A DNA stretch of 44,561 nucleotides from a virus, in IMG/VR virus record IMGVR_UViG_3300028813_000008, positions 1 through 44,561 of that record; one strand, given 5' to 3'. Shown one piece after another: positions 1 to 7,158 of the stretch. The notes under the pieces were generated by a model that ran no database searches, was not told the DNA's origin, and saw only the letters and a list, made by a program, of their open reading frames with translations. Position 1 is the first letter of the stretch. Every line of letters starts with the position of its first letter. Position numbers and translations under genes: made by a program.

Positions 1-1
1 T

Positions 2-397
2 TATGTTGGCACAAATCATACGATGAACCCTCAAACGACTTGCCCCCGGGCTGGAATGCCAACTGGCGTCGGATATGAATTATGTCGCTCAATATGCCAG
101 CAAACGGCACATGCAGAAGTAAACGCTCTTCAGCTTGCGGGCCGTAAAGCTCGCGGAGCAATACTTTATATAGAGGGGCACACATACGCTTGTGAGCCTT
201 GCCTTAAAGTAGCTAAAGCCGCCGAGATTAGTTCTATTGTTTTTGGGAAGCCTCCTGGCACCAGCGCCGATGGCCCCCGCTATAAAGCTCTTGGAAACAG
301 CATGGCTGTCCCGGTAATGCGCTGGTTGGGATGGCGGATCGACAGTGCCTTGCGTACACGTTTGGGTGGGTATCCGGTTTATGGGGAGATTCGGTGA
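2..397 (+). CDS. Partial deoxycytidylate/cytidine deaminase fused to a C5-methyltransferase C-terminal tail
   Basis: The frame is open to the left edge, so the N-terminus is missing. The first part is a zinc-dependent nucleotide deaminase: HAEVNAL supplies the zinc-binding His and catalytic Glu, and GHTYACEPC supplies the paired cysteines. These enzymes convert dCMP or cytidine to the uracil form. After SSIVFGKPP the protein changes to ADGPRYKALGNSMAVPVM, which is motif X and the end of Dcm-type cytosine-5 DNA methyltransferases; none of the catalytic methyltransferase motifs is present. The join falls at a GKP tripeptide that both families could share there. The stretch is AT-richer than the rest of the window. 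It may be a real recombinant gene or an assembly chimera. The motifs are clear; the fusion is the uncertain part. Confidence 0.75.
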   Translation, partial: YVGTNHTMNPQTTCPRAGMPTGVGYELCRSICQQTAHAEVNALQLAGRKARGAILYIEGHTYACEPCLKVAKAAEISSIVFGKPPGTSADGPRYKALGNSMAVPVMRWLGWRIDSALRTRLGGYPVYGEIR

Positions 398-561
398 TCC
401 ATATCGTTCTGTGTTCAGCCGTAGTTCTCCTTATCGTAGGGTTAATGCTTTATGTCACGGAGAGGCGGTTGCGAAGCTGGCCGGTATTTGTCCGCGTGTT
501 ATGGTATACAATGCTCGTTGTGGCAGCCTTCAATACTATGCACGGAGCATTTTTCGAATGA
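394..561 (+). CDS. Tiny two-helix membrane protein (holin-like candidate)
   Basis: A GTG start overlaps the previous stop (GTGA) and has GGGGAG a few bases upstream. The 55 residues hold two hydrophobic segments, HIVLCSAVVLLIVGLMLYV and VLWYTMLVVAAF, separated by a basic loop (ERRLRSW). It is the first of three coupled tiny membrane genes. The size and arrangement resemble phage lysis genes such as holins or spanin parts, but there is no family match and no endolysin beside it, so that role is only a guess. Confidence 0.5.
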   Translation: MIHIVLCSAVVLLIVGLMLYVTERRLRSWPVFVRVLWYTMLVVAAFNTMHGAFFE

Positions 562-698
562 CTCTTCCCCCGCCCGTCATCTCGCTTGAGTCGCTGCTCT
601 TCTGGAACCTGGCCGCCGCGGTCGGCATCACGCTGCTCGTCCGGTTCTTGGTGCTCTGGCTCGCCCGTACCCTATTCGGAGAGGGTCATGACCACTGA
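558..698 (+). CDS. Tiny single-helix membrane protein
   Basis: The ATG overlaps the stop of the upstream membrane gene (ATGA). The product has 46 residues with one long hydrophobic helix (LLFWNLAAAVGITLLVRFLV) and a short His/Asp tail (GEGHDH). It is probably made as part of a three-gene coupled membrane cassette. No family is recognised. Confidence 0.45.
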   Translation: MTLPPPVISLESLLFWNLAAAVGITLLVRFLVLWLARTLFGEGHDH

Positions 699-834
699 GC
701 AGCTCTACTACGCGACTGGCATCGCCTCCAATGTTCTGACCATCCTGACCTGCGCCTACACCATCTGGACGCTCCGCAGCTGGGTGGGCAGCACGGTGAA
801 GAAGGCGCTCGACGACGTGAAGAAAGCGATCTGA
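688..834 (+). CDS. Tiny single-helix membrane protein
   Basis: It starts inside the end of the previous gene, 11 bp before that stop. The 48 residues hold one hydrophobic stretch (ATGIASNVLTILTCAYTIW) followed by an amphipathic basic helix (STVKKALDDVKKAI). It is the third member of the membrane cassette and no family is recognised. Confidence 0.45.
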   Translation: MTTEQLYYATGIASNVLTILTCAYTIWTLRSWVGSTVKKALDDVKKAI

Positions 835-835
835 C

Positions 836-1186
836 ATGCCCCTCTACCACCTCCTCGGCCAGCCTCTCAACATCGACCCCAACACTGGCAAGCGCATCTG
901 GGTCTGCCTGTGCGGGCAGAAGGTGAGCCTGCCGAATGTCCAGCCGGCGAACCAGGCGATCTCGATCTCCAACAACCGGGTGGAGGTCATGGAGTGCCCG
1001 GCGTGCTACAACGCCACGGATGAGAAGGAGGAAGAGGCCGCGCCGGTCAGCGAGACCGACGGGGAGCTCAAGCCGACCTTCGATCAGGACATCGGCGAGG
1101 CCACTGATGACCAGGAGGCACCTGACGAGACCACCGGCGACGGTGAGGTGCTCAAGGAAGAAAAGGTCGATTTCCCGGATACCTGA
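836..1186 (+). CDS. Small zinc-ribbon-like protein with acidic tail
   Basis: The start is one base after the previous stop. Two cysteine pairs, CLC near residue 23 and CPAC near residue 59, are spaced like a zinc ribbon. The second half is very acidic (runs of Glu and Asp), which often marks DNA-mimic or protein-binding tails. No named family is recognised. It sits between the tiny membrane genes and a phage DUF protein, so it is probably an accessory phage gene. Confidence 0.5.
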   Translation: MPLYHLLGQPLNIDPNTGKRIWVCLCGQKVSLPNVQPANQAISISNNRVEVMECPACYNATDEKEEEAAPVSETDGELKPTFDQDIGEATDDQEAPDETTGDGEVLKEEKVDFPDT

Positions 1187-1204
1187 GATAGAGTCGCCCG
1201 CATC

Positions 1205-1567
1205 ATGGCGACTCTCCTCTATGAGAAACACTACGTCGGTACCGATGAGAACGTACCCACGGGTGAAGAGACCCTCTATTTCTGGTGCCCTGGCTGTAGA
1301 GGCGGTCATATGTACCGCATCAAGCGCAAGGACGGGGATACTCAGCAGCCCTTGTGGACCTGGAATGGCAGCAAGGAGAAGCCGACCTTCACCCCGTCGC
1401 TGCTGTATTACGAGACCGATCCGGTAACGGAGAAGCGCAAGTCGATCTGCCATATCTACGTCACGGGCGGAATGATCCAGTTCCTCGCGGATTGTCAGCA
1501 TCACCTCGCTGGGAAAACGGTGCCCATGGTCGATCTGGATCTCCCTCTCAGTGAGCGGGAACGATAG
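1205..1567 (+). CDS. DUF6527-like phage protein
   Basis: The 120 residues contain the typical order of the DUF6527 family: WTWNGSKEKPTFTPSLL, then CHIYVTGGMIQFLADC, then HHLAGKTVPM. A CPGC pair near residue 28 adds a possible metal site. Members are common in phage genomes and have no settled function. The family call rests on remembered consensus and should be good; the role is unknown. Confidence 0.65.
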   Translation: MATLLYEKHYVGTDENVPTGEETLYFWCPGCRGGHMYRIKRKDGDTQQPLWTWNGSKEKPTFTPSLLYYETDPVTEKRKSICHIYVTGGMIQFLADCQHHLAGKTVPMVDLDLPLSERER

Positions 1568-1583
1568 GCAGTACCGCTACGGC

Positions 1584-1611
1584 TTGACTTTCATTCCGCG
1601 CCATCCATACT
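1584..1611 (+). promoter_or_regulatory. Candidate sigma-70-type promoter giving a leaderless virion mRNA
   Basis: TTGACT (1584-1589) and CATACT (1606-1611) are separated by 16 bp. The next gene's ATG at 1619 lies only 7 bp past the -10 element, about where transcription would start. No Shine-Dalgarno sequence precedes that ATG, so the message may be leaderless. The hexamers are imperfect. Confidence 0.4.
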
Positions 1612-1618
1612 GCGGCTC

Positions 1619-2104
1619 ATGGGTTACACCCGCACCCCGGCGCACTACACCGCTAGCGCTGCCTATCACGGCGGCGATCCGGTGTGGATCCGCCCTGCCA
1701 ATCTCGACCTGCGCCGTATCAACCCCCAAGGCGGGGCCGCGCTCGGCGACGACGGCATTGACCTGATCGCGATGATCCCCCAGCTGACCCAGACCCTGGC
1801 AACCGTGGGCACCACGGCAGTCCAGTTGCGGGAACAGCAGATCCAGAACCAACGCCAGGACGCGAACCAGGCCCAAGCCGTCGCCGCGACGAATGCGCAG
1901 ACCGCCGCCCTGGAGCAAGCAACGGCGGCGAACCAAGCCGTCGCCGACCCAACCGCATCGCCTGCGGCGGTACCGACTCCAGGCGTGTCACTTCCCACCC
2001 CGCACGGCAAGAAGGGGGGCGGCATGACTGTCCCCCTGATCATCGGGGGTACCGTCATCGGGATTGCCGTGGTTCTGGCATTGCTCAAGCTCCGCCGGGG
2101 CTGA
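1619..2104 (+). CDS. Probable virion membrane protein, C-terminal anchor
   Basis: The 161 residues start with a Tyr/Pro-rich N-terminus, continue with a Gln/Ala-rich coiled-coil-like centre, and end with a transmembrane helix (VPLIIGGTVIGIAVVLALL) and the basic tip KLRRG. Helix-plus-basic-tip ends recur in the next genes and suggest insertion in one membrane with the same topology. It opens the long rightward structural block and is followed after one base by another membrane-associated gene. A structural role is inferred from layout only. Confidence 0.55.
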   Translation: MGYTRTPAHYTASAAYHGGDPVWIRPANLDLRRINPQGGAALGDDGIDLIAMIPQLTQTLATVGTTAVQLREQQIQNQRQDANQAQAVAATNAQTAALEQATAANQAVADPTASPAAVPTPGVSLPTPHGKKGGGMTVPLIIGGTVIGIAVVLALLKLRRG

Positions 2105-2105
2105 T

Positions 2106-3320
2106 ATGGCCCGGTCCTACCAGCCCAACCTCGGGGCGCTCGAGCAGGCCCGGTACCAACACATGCACCGGAGAGCACGCAACCAGCTGGCCGGGTTGGG
2201 AGACGCATCCGTTCCGTACGTCCCGTCGGTCGCGGTCCAGGCAGCGATGACCCCGAACCTGACGGGCAGTGGCCCGACCATGACCCAGACCGCAGCGGTC
2301 ACCGCCACCATGAAGTCGGCAATCATCGCCGCGGCGGTTGAGGTGTCCCTGGCCCAGACCATCGTCTCCACTGTCGGGGATGCCGTTATCAGCGCGGCCA
2401 CAGTCGCCGCTGCCACGGCAATCACCGGTACTGCGGTCGCCGCAGGAGCCGCCGCCACGTCTGCATGCTTGTCCGCCGGGTGCTGCTGGCCGATTGTCGG
2501 GTGGGCCTTCGACGCCTTGGTGATCATCGGGGAATTCATCTCCAGCCAATCCGCCAAGCGCCAGACGGCGTTCGTGATCCAAGAGACCAAGGATCATATC
2601 AGCGCCTATGGCCAGGCGGCCCAGGCCGAGATCGACGCCATGCAACTCCAGATCGGGCAGTCCGTCTACCCGACCGCACAGGCCCTGGCTGCGTCGACCC
2701 AGGCCCTCAACGGCTTCAACGGACTCGGGGGTCTGCCGCCGTGGGCTCGGGAAGTGATCTCCAAGGTCCAGGTCGATCTGATCAAGCAGGTCGGCAATCT
2801 GATCCTGAGTACCGGTGAACTCGGGGCCAAGATCGTGGGGGACAAGCATGGGGAAGAACTGGCTGCTAAGAAAAAGAAGCAGTTCGACGACAACTCGGAC
2901 CGGGTCCAGCAGATGTTCTCCGGCAAGCTCAAGAACCCCTACCGGATGTTCGCCGACGGGCTCGACGATATCGGGCGCACCCTCGGGGGTGAGCAGGGCG
3001 TGCACGTGATCAACCAGAAGTGCTCTGAACTCCAGACGGCGGCCGAGGCAGACATCGATACCTGGAAGACCCAGACCGAGGCGGTGCTCCAGACCCCCGA
3101 CTACACCCAAGCGGTCACCGTCAACATCGCCAAGGCCCTACGCGCGGACCCGAGTTTTACCGCCAATGTCACCACGATCGCGGCCAACAACCAGATGCTG
3201 GTGGCCTACTTCAACGGACTCAACGGGCTCTCCACCGACTCGTCCCGAGCGAACAGCGCCGGTGGCTTGGTGGCGACCCTCGGAGGCATCGCTGCCGCCC
3301 TCTATTTCTTTAAGCATTGA
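2106..3320 (+). CDS. Large membrane-associated virion protein candidate
   Basis: The ATG follows the previous stop after one base. The 404 residues contain LAGLGD at residue 28, an Ala/Val-rich hydrophobic region around 75-145, a helical middle with a Lys-rich patch (ELAAKKKKQFDD), the further motifs FNGLGG and FNGLNG, and a C-terminal hydrophobic helix (GLVATLGGIAAALYFF). The repeated GLG motifs and terminal helix link it to the neighbouring virion proteins. No known family is recognised. It could be a penetration or internal membrane protein of a tailless phage. Confidence 0.5.
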   Translation: MARSYQPNLGALEQARYQHMHRRARNQLAGLGDASVPYVPSVAVQAAMTPNLTGSGPTMTQTAAVTATMKSAIIAAAVEVSLAQTIVSTVGDAVISAATVAAATAITGTAVAAGAAATSACLSAGCCWPIVGWAFDALVIIGEFISSQSAKRQTAFVIQETKDHISAYGQAAQAEIDAMQLQIGQSVYPTAQALAASTQALNGFNGLGGLPPWAREVISKVQVDLIKQVGNLILSTGELGAKIVGDKHGEELAAKKKKQFDDNSDRVQQMFSGKLKNPYRMFADGLDDIGRTLGGEQGVHVINQKCSELQTAAEADIDTWKTQTEAVLQTPDYTQAVTVNIAKALRADPSFTANVTTIAANNQMLVAYFNGLNGLSTDSSRANSAGGLVATLGGIAAALYFFKH

Positions 3321-3344
3321 AATACCAACCATACCCCCTATCCT
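3317..3344 (+). promoter_or_regulatory. Weak candidate promoter before 3402 gene
   Basis: TTGAAA (3317-3322) and TATCCT (3339-3344) are separated by 16 bp, the same spacing as the candidate at 1584. The downstream gene has its own AGGA ribosome site, so this could start a second structural transcript. The match to consensus is modest. Confidence 0.3.
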
Positions 3345-3401
3345 GGCATCATCCGCTCTCATGAGCCCCGCGCCAACTTCTCCTTTCTAGGAACCCTACC
3401 C

Positions 3402-4073
3402 ATGGCTGGCTACCCCTCGATCAATGCTCCCGGCGCCCGTTCGCTCGCGGTGCCCCCGCCCAAGAGCCTGAAGATCCCGCTCGGGCGCCGACTGGACGCC
3501 AAGATGGCGAAGAACCTCATGTCCGCCCGCCCCAAGCGCGTGCCGCGCGACAATGGCGGCGGCGGGTTCTTCCCCGGCATGGGTGAAGAGATGGACGAGA
3601 CCGAGGTCAAGGTCGGGTACTCCGATCTCGGCCGGTGGTACGGCCCGAACCAGCGCCGCCCGGCGACCAGCGGCATGGCGCGCACCAATCGCCTTGCCGG
3701 CCTGGGCGACACCCCGACCGCCGGCTCCGGCACCCCCGGTGCGGCCACCGCGGCTCCCGCCCCGATCATCAAGCGCGTGCCCAATACCCCGCGTCACCTG
3801 GTGACCCAAGGCACCCCGACATCGATCTCCTCGGTCTCCGGCCTCGGCGCGCTGCACGCGGCAGCCCACGCCGCCCACGCCAAGACCAAGCATGCGGCGA
3901 TCGTCAAGCACGCGGCGATCAAGGTGCACAAGCTCGCCCCGGCACACGACGGGTTCATGCCCGGCTTCGGCGCCTTCGACATGGCGAGCCTGACCAGCCC
4001 CAAGATGCTCATCGGCGGGGCGCTCGCCTTCGGCGCCTGGTATTTCCTGCTCCGCAAGAAGCGCCGCGCCTGA
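3402..4073 (+). CDS. Virion protein candidate with four GLG/PGFG motifs and C-terminal anchor
   Basis: The 223 residues begin with a Pro/Lys/Arg-rich head (KSLKIPLGRRLDAKMAK). FFPGMG comes early, LAGLGD starts at residue 98, VSGLGA lies further on, a His/Lys/Ala-rich helix follows, and MPGFG starts at residue 186. A final transmembrane helix ends in RKKRRA. The GLG and PGFG sites separate a basic head, a linker and the membrane anchor, as expected for a precursor cut during virion maturation; that reading is inference. A ribosome site (AGGA) lies just upstream. No family is recognised. Confidence 0.55.
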   Translation: MAGYPSINAPGARSLAVPPPKSLKIPLGRRLDAKMAKNLMSARPKRVPRDNGGGGFFPGMGEEMDETEVKVGYSDLGRWYGPNQRRPATSGMARTNRLAGLGDTPTAGSGTPGAATAAPAPIIKRVPNTPRHLVTQGTPTSISSVSGLGALHAAAHAAHAKTKHAAIVKHAAIKVHKLAPAHDGFMPGFGAFDMASLTSPKMLIGGALAFGAWYFLLRKKRRA

Positions 4074-4076
4074 GCC

Positions 4077-4526
4077 ATGGGCTGGCTGACCCCCGAGATC
4101 ACCGCCCCCGTCACCCTGAAGCTCACCGCTGATGACGTGCGGCGCGAGGCCCTGGGGCGGATCCTGTCGCTCTCCGGGGCAAGTGTCGGCATCATCGGGG
4201 GCATCCTGATCCTGTCCGCGAATCCGGCGCTCAAGGGCGCGGTCACCGCCGGACAGGGCCAGACCATCACCCTGAGCGTCGCGGACGCCAAGAAGAGCGC
4301 CCTGGGCAAGTCCTTGGCCCTCATCGGTACTGGCATCGGTGTGGCAGGCTCCCTGCTGGTGATGAGCTCGAACCCGAAGTCCAAGGCCAAATTCGCGTCC
4401 GCCTATGACGCCCTGCCCGCCGGACTCAAGACCCACAAGAACGTGCTGATGGCCCTCGGTGGTGCCGCCGTGGTCGGCGGGATCGCCTACATGCTCAAAC
4501 TCCAGAACTCGCAGTACGCCACATGA
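4077..4526 (+). CDS. Three-helix membrane protein
   Basis: The 149 residues contain three hydrophobic segments (around 30-50, 80-102 and 123-142) separated by basic stretches that include ANPALKG and SSNPKSKAK. It starts 3 bp after the previous gene and its stop overlaps the next ATG (ATGA), so it is translated with the GP88-like gene. It lies within the structural block and may be a multi-pass virion membrane protein. No family is recognised. Confidence 0.5.
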   Translation: MGWLTPEITAPVTLKLTADDVRREALGRILSLSGASVGIIGGILILSANPALKGAVTAGQGQTITLSVADAKKSALGKSLALIGTGIGVAGSLLVMSSNPKSKAKFASAYDALPAGLKTHKNVLMALGGAAVVGGIAYMLKLQNSQYAT

Positions 4527-6316
4527 GCGACAACATCTTCACCCCGGTCGGCAACACGGACGAGGCGTCGGCCCTGATGGGAACCAGCGGCCGGGTCTGG
4601 TCCCCCTTCTCCCCGTTCTTCAACCAGCGCGCCGCGGTGAAGCGAGACTTCGCCGAAGAGCGCGGCCGGTTCAAGCGCATCATGCGCCGCAATCCCCTCT
4701 CCGAGCAGGAGAAGCTCGCCCTGGTCAGCGGCACCGATCCCAAGGCTATCGTCCCGGTCACTGCCTCGCTCGCCGTCGGCGGCTTGATCGTGAACCGTGC
4801 TTGGGAGGATGCCGCTGACTACTGCGAGTATCTGGTCCGCCACTACCATTCCCGGATAGGTGGTGCGCGAGCGAAGGCGGACGCTGCGCGAGCGAAGAAG
4901 GGGCAGGGCCCGAAGATCATATCCAGTTCAGCCATTACCTGGGCGGTGGCGTTCAGCGCCATCGGCCAATACTGCAGGGCCCTGGCCGAGGGCCGGGAGC
5001 CGACGCGCCCTGCGCGCACCATCGCCGACCGGAAGGTGGGGGCGGTGATCTCGATGTGGGATGACGTCCGCAAGTCCTGCCTGGCCGCGGAGGGCAACGT
5101 CAAGCTGCCGTTTGCCGCCTATTCCGAGATGCCGGTGGTGACCTGCCCCGGTGCCGGTGGGGTGACCAAGTTCTCCGGCCTGACGGGCAAGACCCTCGGC
5201 GTGGCAGTGCCAACCGGTCCCGATGTCCGCGGTTGCGCGTCCTTCTGCTACTCCCTGAAGGCCTTCGGCAAGCCCACCTGCGTCGCCCGCCAGCTGATCC
5301 TGACCCTCGGCGCGGCTGTGGATCCGGTGCGCCACGCCCAGGTAGTCACCGAGCAGATGACCAAGCTCGCCAAGAAGGGGACCAAGATCCTGCGCCTGTT
5401 TGTCGATGGGGACTTCCGCAGCGAAGCCTCGATCATTGCCTGGATGGACCACTGCGTCCGCCCGCTGCATGCGCTCGGCGTCACCGTCTATGGGTACAGC
5501 AAGTCGTGGGAGCATCTCCATGCCGTGCACCGGCAGAAGGGCGCATCCTGGTGGCCGACCAACTATGTGATGAACATCTCGAGCGGCAGCCGCTTCGCAT
5601 CGGATCCGACCTGGCAGGCGCGCATCCGTGAACTGCCGGTTGCCCGCGGCGGTTTCCTGGCGGTGGATCCAATCCAGCGTCTGCTGTGGAAGGCGATGAC
5701 CAAGGTTCACGGTGAAGCGGTCTGGCAGAAGTACTGCAACGCGGCCAGCCGACACGTCGGTCACCCCGGTGCGGCCGAGAAGCTCCTGCATGCTGTGAAG
5801 TCCATGATTGGCAAGGCGAACCCGGCCCTCGTCACCGATTACAACAACTACGTCAACACCATCCACATCATCGAGAATAAGCCGAGTGTGCTCAAGCGCA
5901 TCGCCTCGATCGCCGGCGAGAAGGCACTCAAGCCGGGCCCAGTTGTCCAGGCCAGCACCTGGGCCTTCTTGTCCGAGCTGGTCAAGGGGCAGGAGATGCC
6001 GTGCCCGATCGCATGCGGGTCGTGCCCAAAGACCGCGATCATCACCCACGACAAGGTTGTGCGCGCCGCCTTGCAGCCGGAGCTCGATGCCCTCGGGGCC
6101 GAAATGCAGAAGAAGCACGGGATCTCGGAGAAGGAGCGCCGAGACTGGGAGGAACACGTCCGGGGCACCGACGCGACGACCGTGTCTGCTGGCGAGGCTG
6201 AGGCCCGCAAGAACTACCGCGCCCAGGTCGCCGCCCAGATCGAGAAGGGCTCACCGCTCATGCACTGGTGCGGGAACAAGAAGATGAAGCAAGACATCAT
6301 CATCGGGTTGCATTGA
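4523..6316 (+). CDS. GP88-like protein with extended C-terminus and CX3CX2C cluster
   Basis: The 597 residues include a central region like the phage Gp88 family: CPGAGGVTKFSG, then C238-x3-C242 in GCASFCYSL, then LRLFVDGDFRSEASIIAWM and VTVYGYSKSWE. Known Gp88 proteins are shorter; the function of the family is not established. This one has a long N-terminal part that includes IMRRNPLSE, carrying the RRNP tag of its neighbours, and a C-terminal part with C494-x3-C498-x2-C501 (CPIACGSC). The CX3CX2C spacing could bind an iron-sulfur cluster, and it equals the radical-SAM spacing, although the position far from the N-terminus is unusual for that superfamily. The start overlaps the previous stop. 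Confidence 0.6.
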   Translation: MSDNIFTPVGNTDEASALMGTSGRVWSPFSPFFNQRAAVKRDFAEERGRFKRIMRRNPLSEQEKLALVSGTDPKAIVPVTASLAVGGLIVNRAWEDAADYCEYLVRHYHSRIGGARAKADAARAKKGQGPKIISSSAITWAVAFSAIGQYCRALAEGREPTRPARTIADRKVGAVISMWDDVRKSCLAAEGNVKLPFAAYSEMPVVTCPGAGGVTKFSGLTGKTLGVAVPTGPDVRGCASFCYSLKAFGKPTCVARQLILTLGAAVDPVRHAQVVTEQMTKLAKKGTKILRLFVDGDFRSEASIIAWMDHCVRPLHALGVTVYGYSKSWEHLHAVHRQKGASWWPTNYVMNISSGSRFASDPTWQARIRELPVARGGFLAVDPIQRLLWKAMTKVHGEAVWQKYCNAASRHVGHPGAAEKLLHAVKSMIGKANPALVTDYNNYVNTIHIIENKPSVLKRIASIAGEKALKPGPVVQASTWAFLSELVKGQEMPCPIACGSCPKTAIITHDKVVRAALQPELDALGAEMQKKHGISEKERRDWEEHVRGTDATTVSAGEAEARKNYRAQVAAQIEKGSPLMHWCGNKKMKQDIIIGLH

Positions 6317-6385
6317 CGTGCTAACTGGCCCCCGTTCACGAATTCCAGTAGAATCCGCCACAACCCTGGATACAGTAGGCCACCT

Positions 6386-6820
6386 ATGATCCGCCGACGC
6401 CGCAGCCATCGCCGCTTCCGCCGCAACGCGCGCCCTGGTGAGAACCAGATCCCGACCGTGCGCATCGTCCGCCGGCCGAGCAAGAACCCCCGCCGCTTCA
6501 TCCGCCGCAATGTGCCGATCACCCCGGCGCAGGCTGCCGCGATGAAGGCTGTCCTCCGAGCTCACGGCTACCTCAAGACCAACCCACTCCGCCGTCGCCA
6601 CAAGCGGCGCAATCCCCGAAAGCACCGCATGGCACGCCATCACCGCAAGGTCCGCCGGAACCCCGCACCCCCGAAGGGCAAGCGCGCTGGCAGCGTGTTC
6701 AAGCGCAAGGGCAAGTGGTTCCGCATCTCACTCAAGAAGGTCCGCAAGGGTCGCCGCGTCGTCCGCCGCCGCGTCACCGTCAAGACCACCGCCCGCGCCG
6801 CGAAGCGCAGCCGCCGCTAA
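6386..6820 (+). CDS. Highly basic Arg-rich RRNP-repeat protein
   Basis: The 144 residues are nearly one-third Arg/Lys, with repeated tags: RRNARPG, KNPRRFIRRN, TNPLRRRHKRRNP and VRRNPAPP. The C-terminal half (KRAGSVFKRKGKWFRISLKKV) looks like a short beta-hairpin nucleic-acid-binding domain. Such charge suits DNA condensation or lining of the capsid interior. It is followed by another small RRNP protein. No family is recognised; a nucleic-acid role is inferred from charge. Confidence 0.6.
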   Translation: MIRRRRSHRRFRRNARPGENQIPTVRIVRRPSKNPRRFIRRNVPITPAQAAAMKAVLRAHGYLKTNPLRRRHKRRNPRKHRMARHHRKVRRNPAPPKGKRAGSVFKRKGKWFRISLKKVRKGRRVVRRRVTVKTTARAAKRSRR

Positions 6821-6854
6821 GCCTGCTCACCCTCACCTGATTCTGGAGACTCCC

Positions 6855-7085
6855 ATGCCCCGTCGCCGCCACAGCCGCTACCGCCGGAACCCCGGCAAGC
6901 TCCCCGTCAAGGTCACCTTCCGCAAGGGTGGCAAGCACGTGGTGATCTTCCGTCACCACAAGGCCACCGCCGCGACCAAGGCCAAGCGCCGGGCCGCGGG
7001 CAAGCGCCTTGCCAAGATGTGGACCGCCAAGGAGCGGATGGCGAACCTGCGCAAGGCGTGGGCTGCGAACCGCCGCCGTCGCTGA
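6855..7085 (+). CDS. Small basic RRNP protein
   Basis: The 76 residues begin MPRRRHSRYRRNPGKLP and end in ANRRRR, with a TTKAKRRAAGKRLAKMW-type basic helix between them (the sequence reads ATAATKAKRRAAG). A ribosome site (CTGGAGA) lies 6-8 bp upstream. It is a probable DNA-binding minor virion protein beside the longer RRNP protein. No family is recognised. Confidence 0.6.
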   Translation: MPRRRHSRYRRNPGKLPVKVTFRKGGKHVVIFRHHKATAATKAKRRAAGKRLAKMWTAKERMANLRKAWAANRRRR

Positions 7086-7158
7086 GTCGACCGTCAGCTG
7101 ACCCGCAGCCCGGTCCTCCGCATCCTTGCGCGACCGGGCGGCACACCAGGACGAGCAC

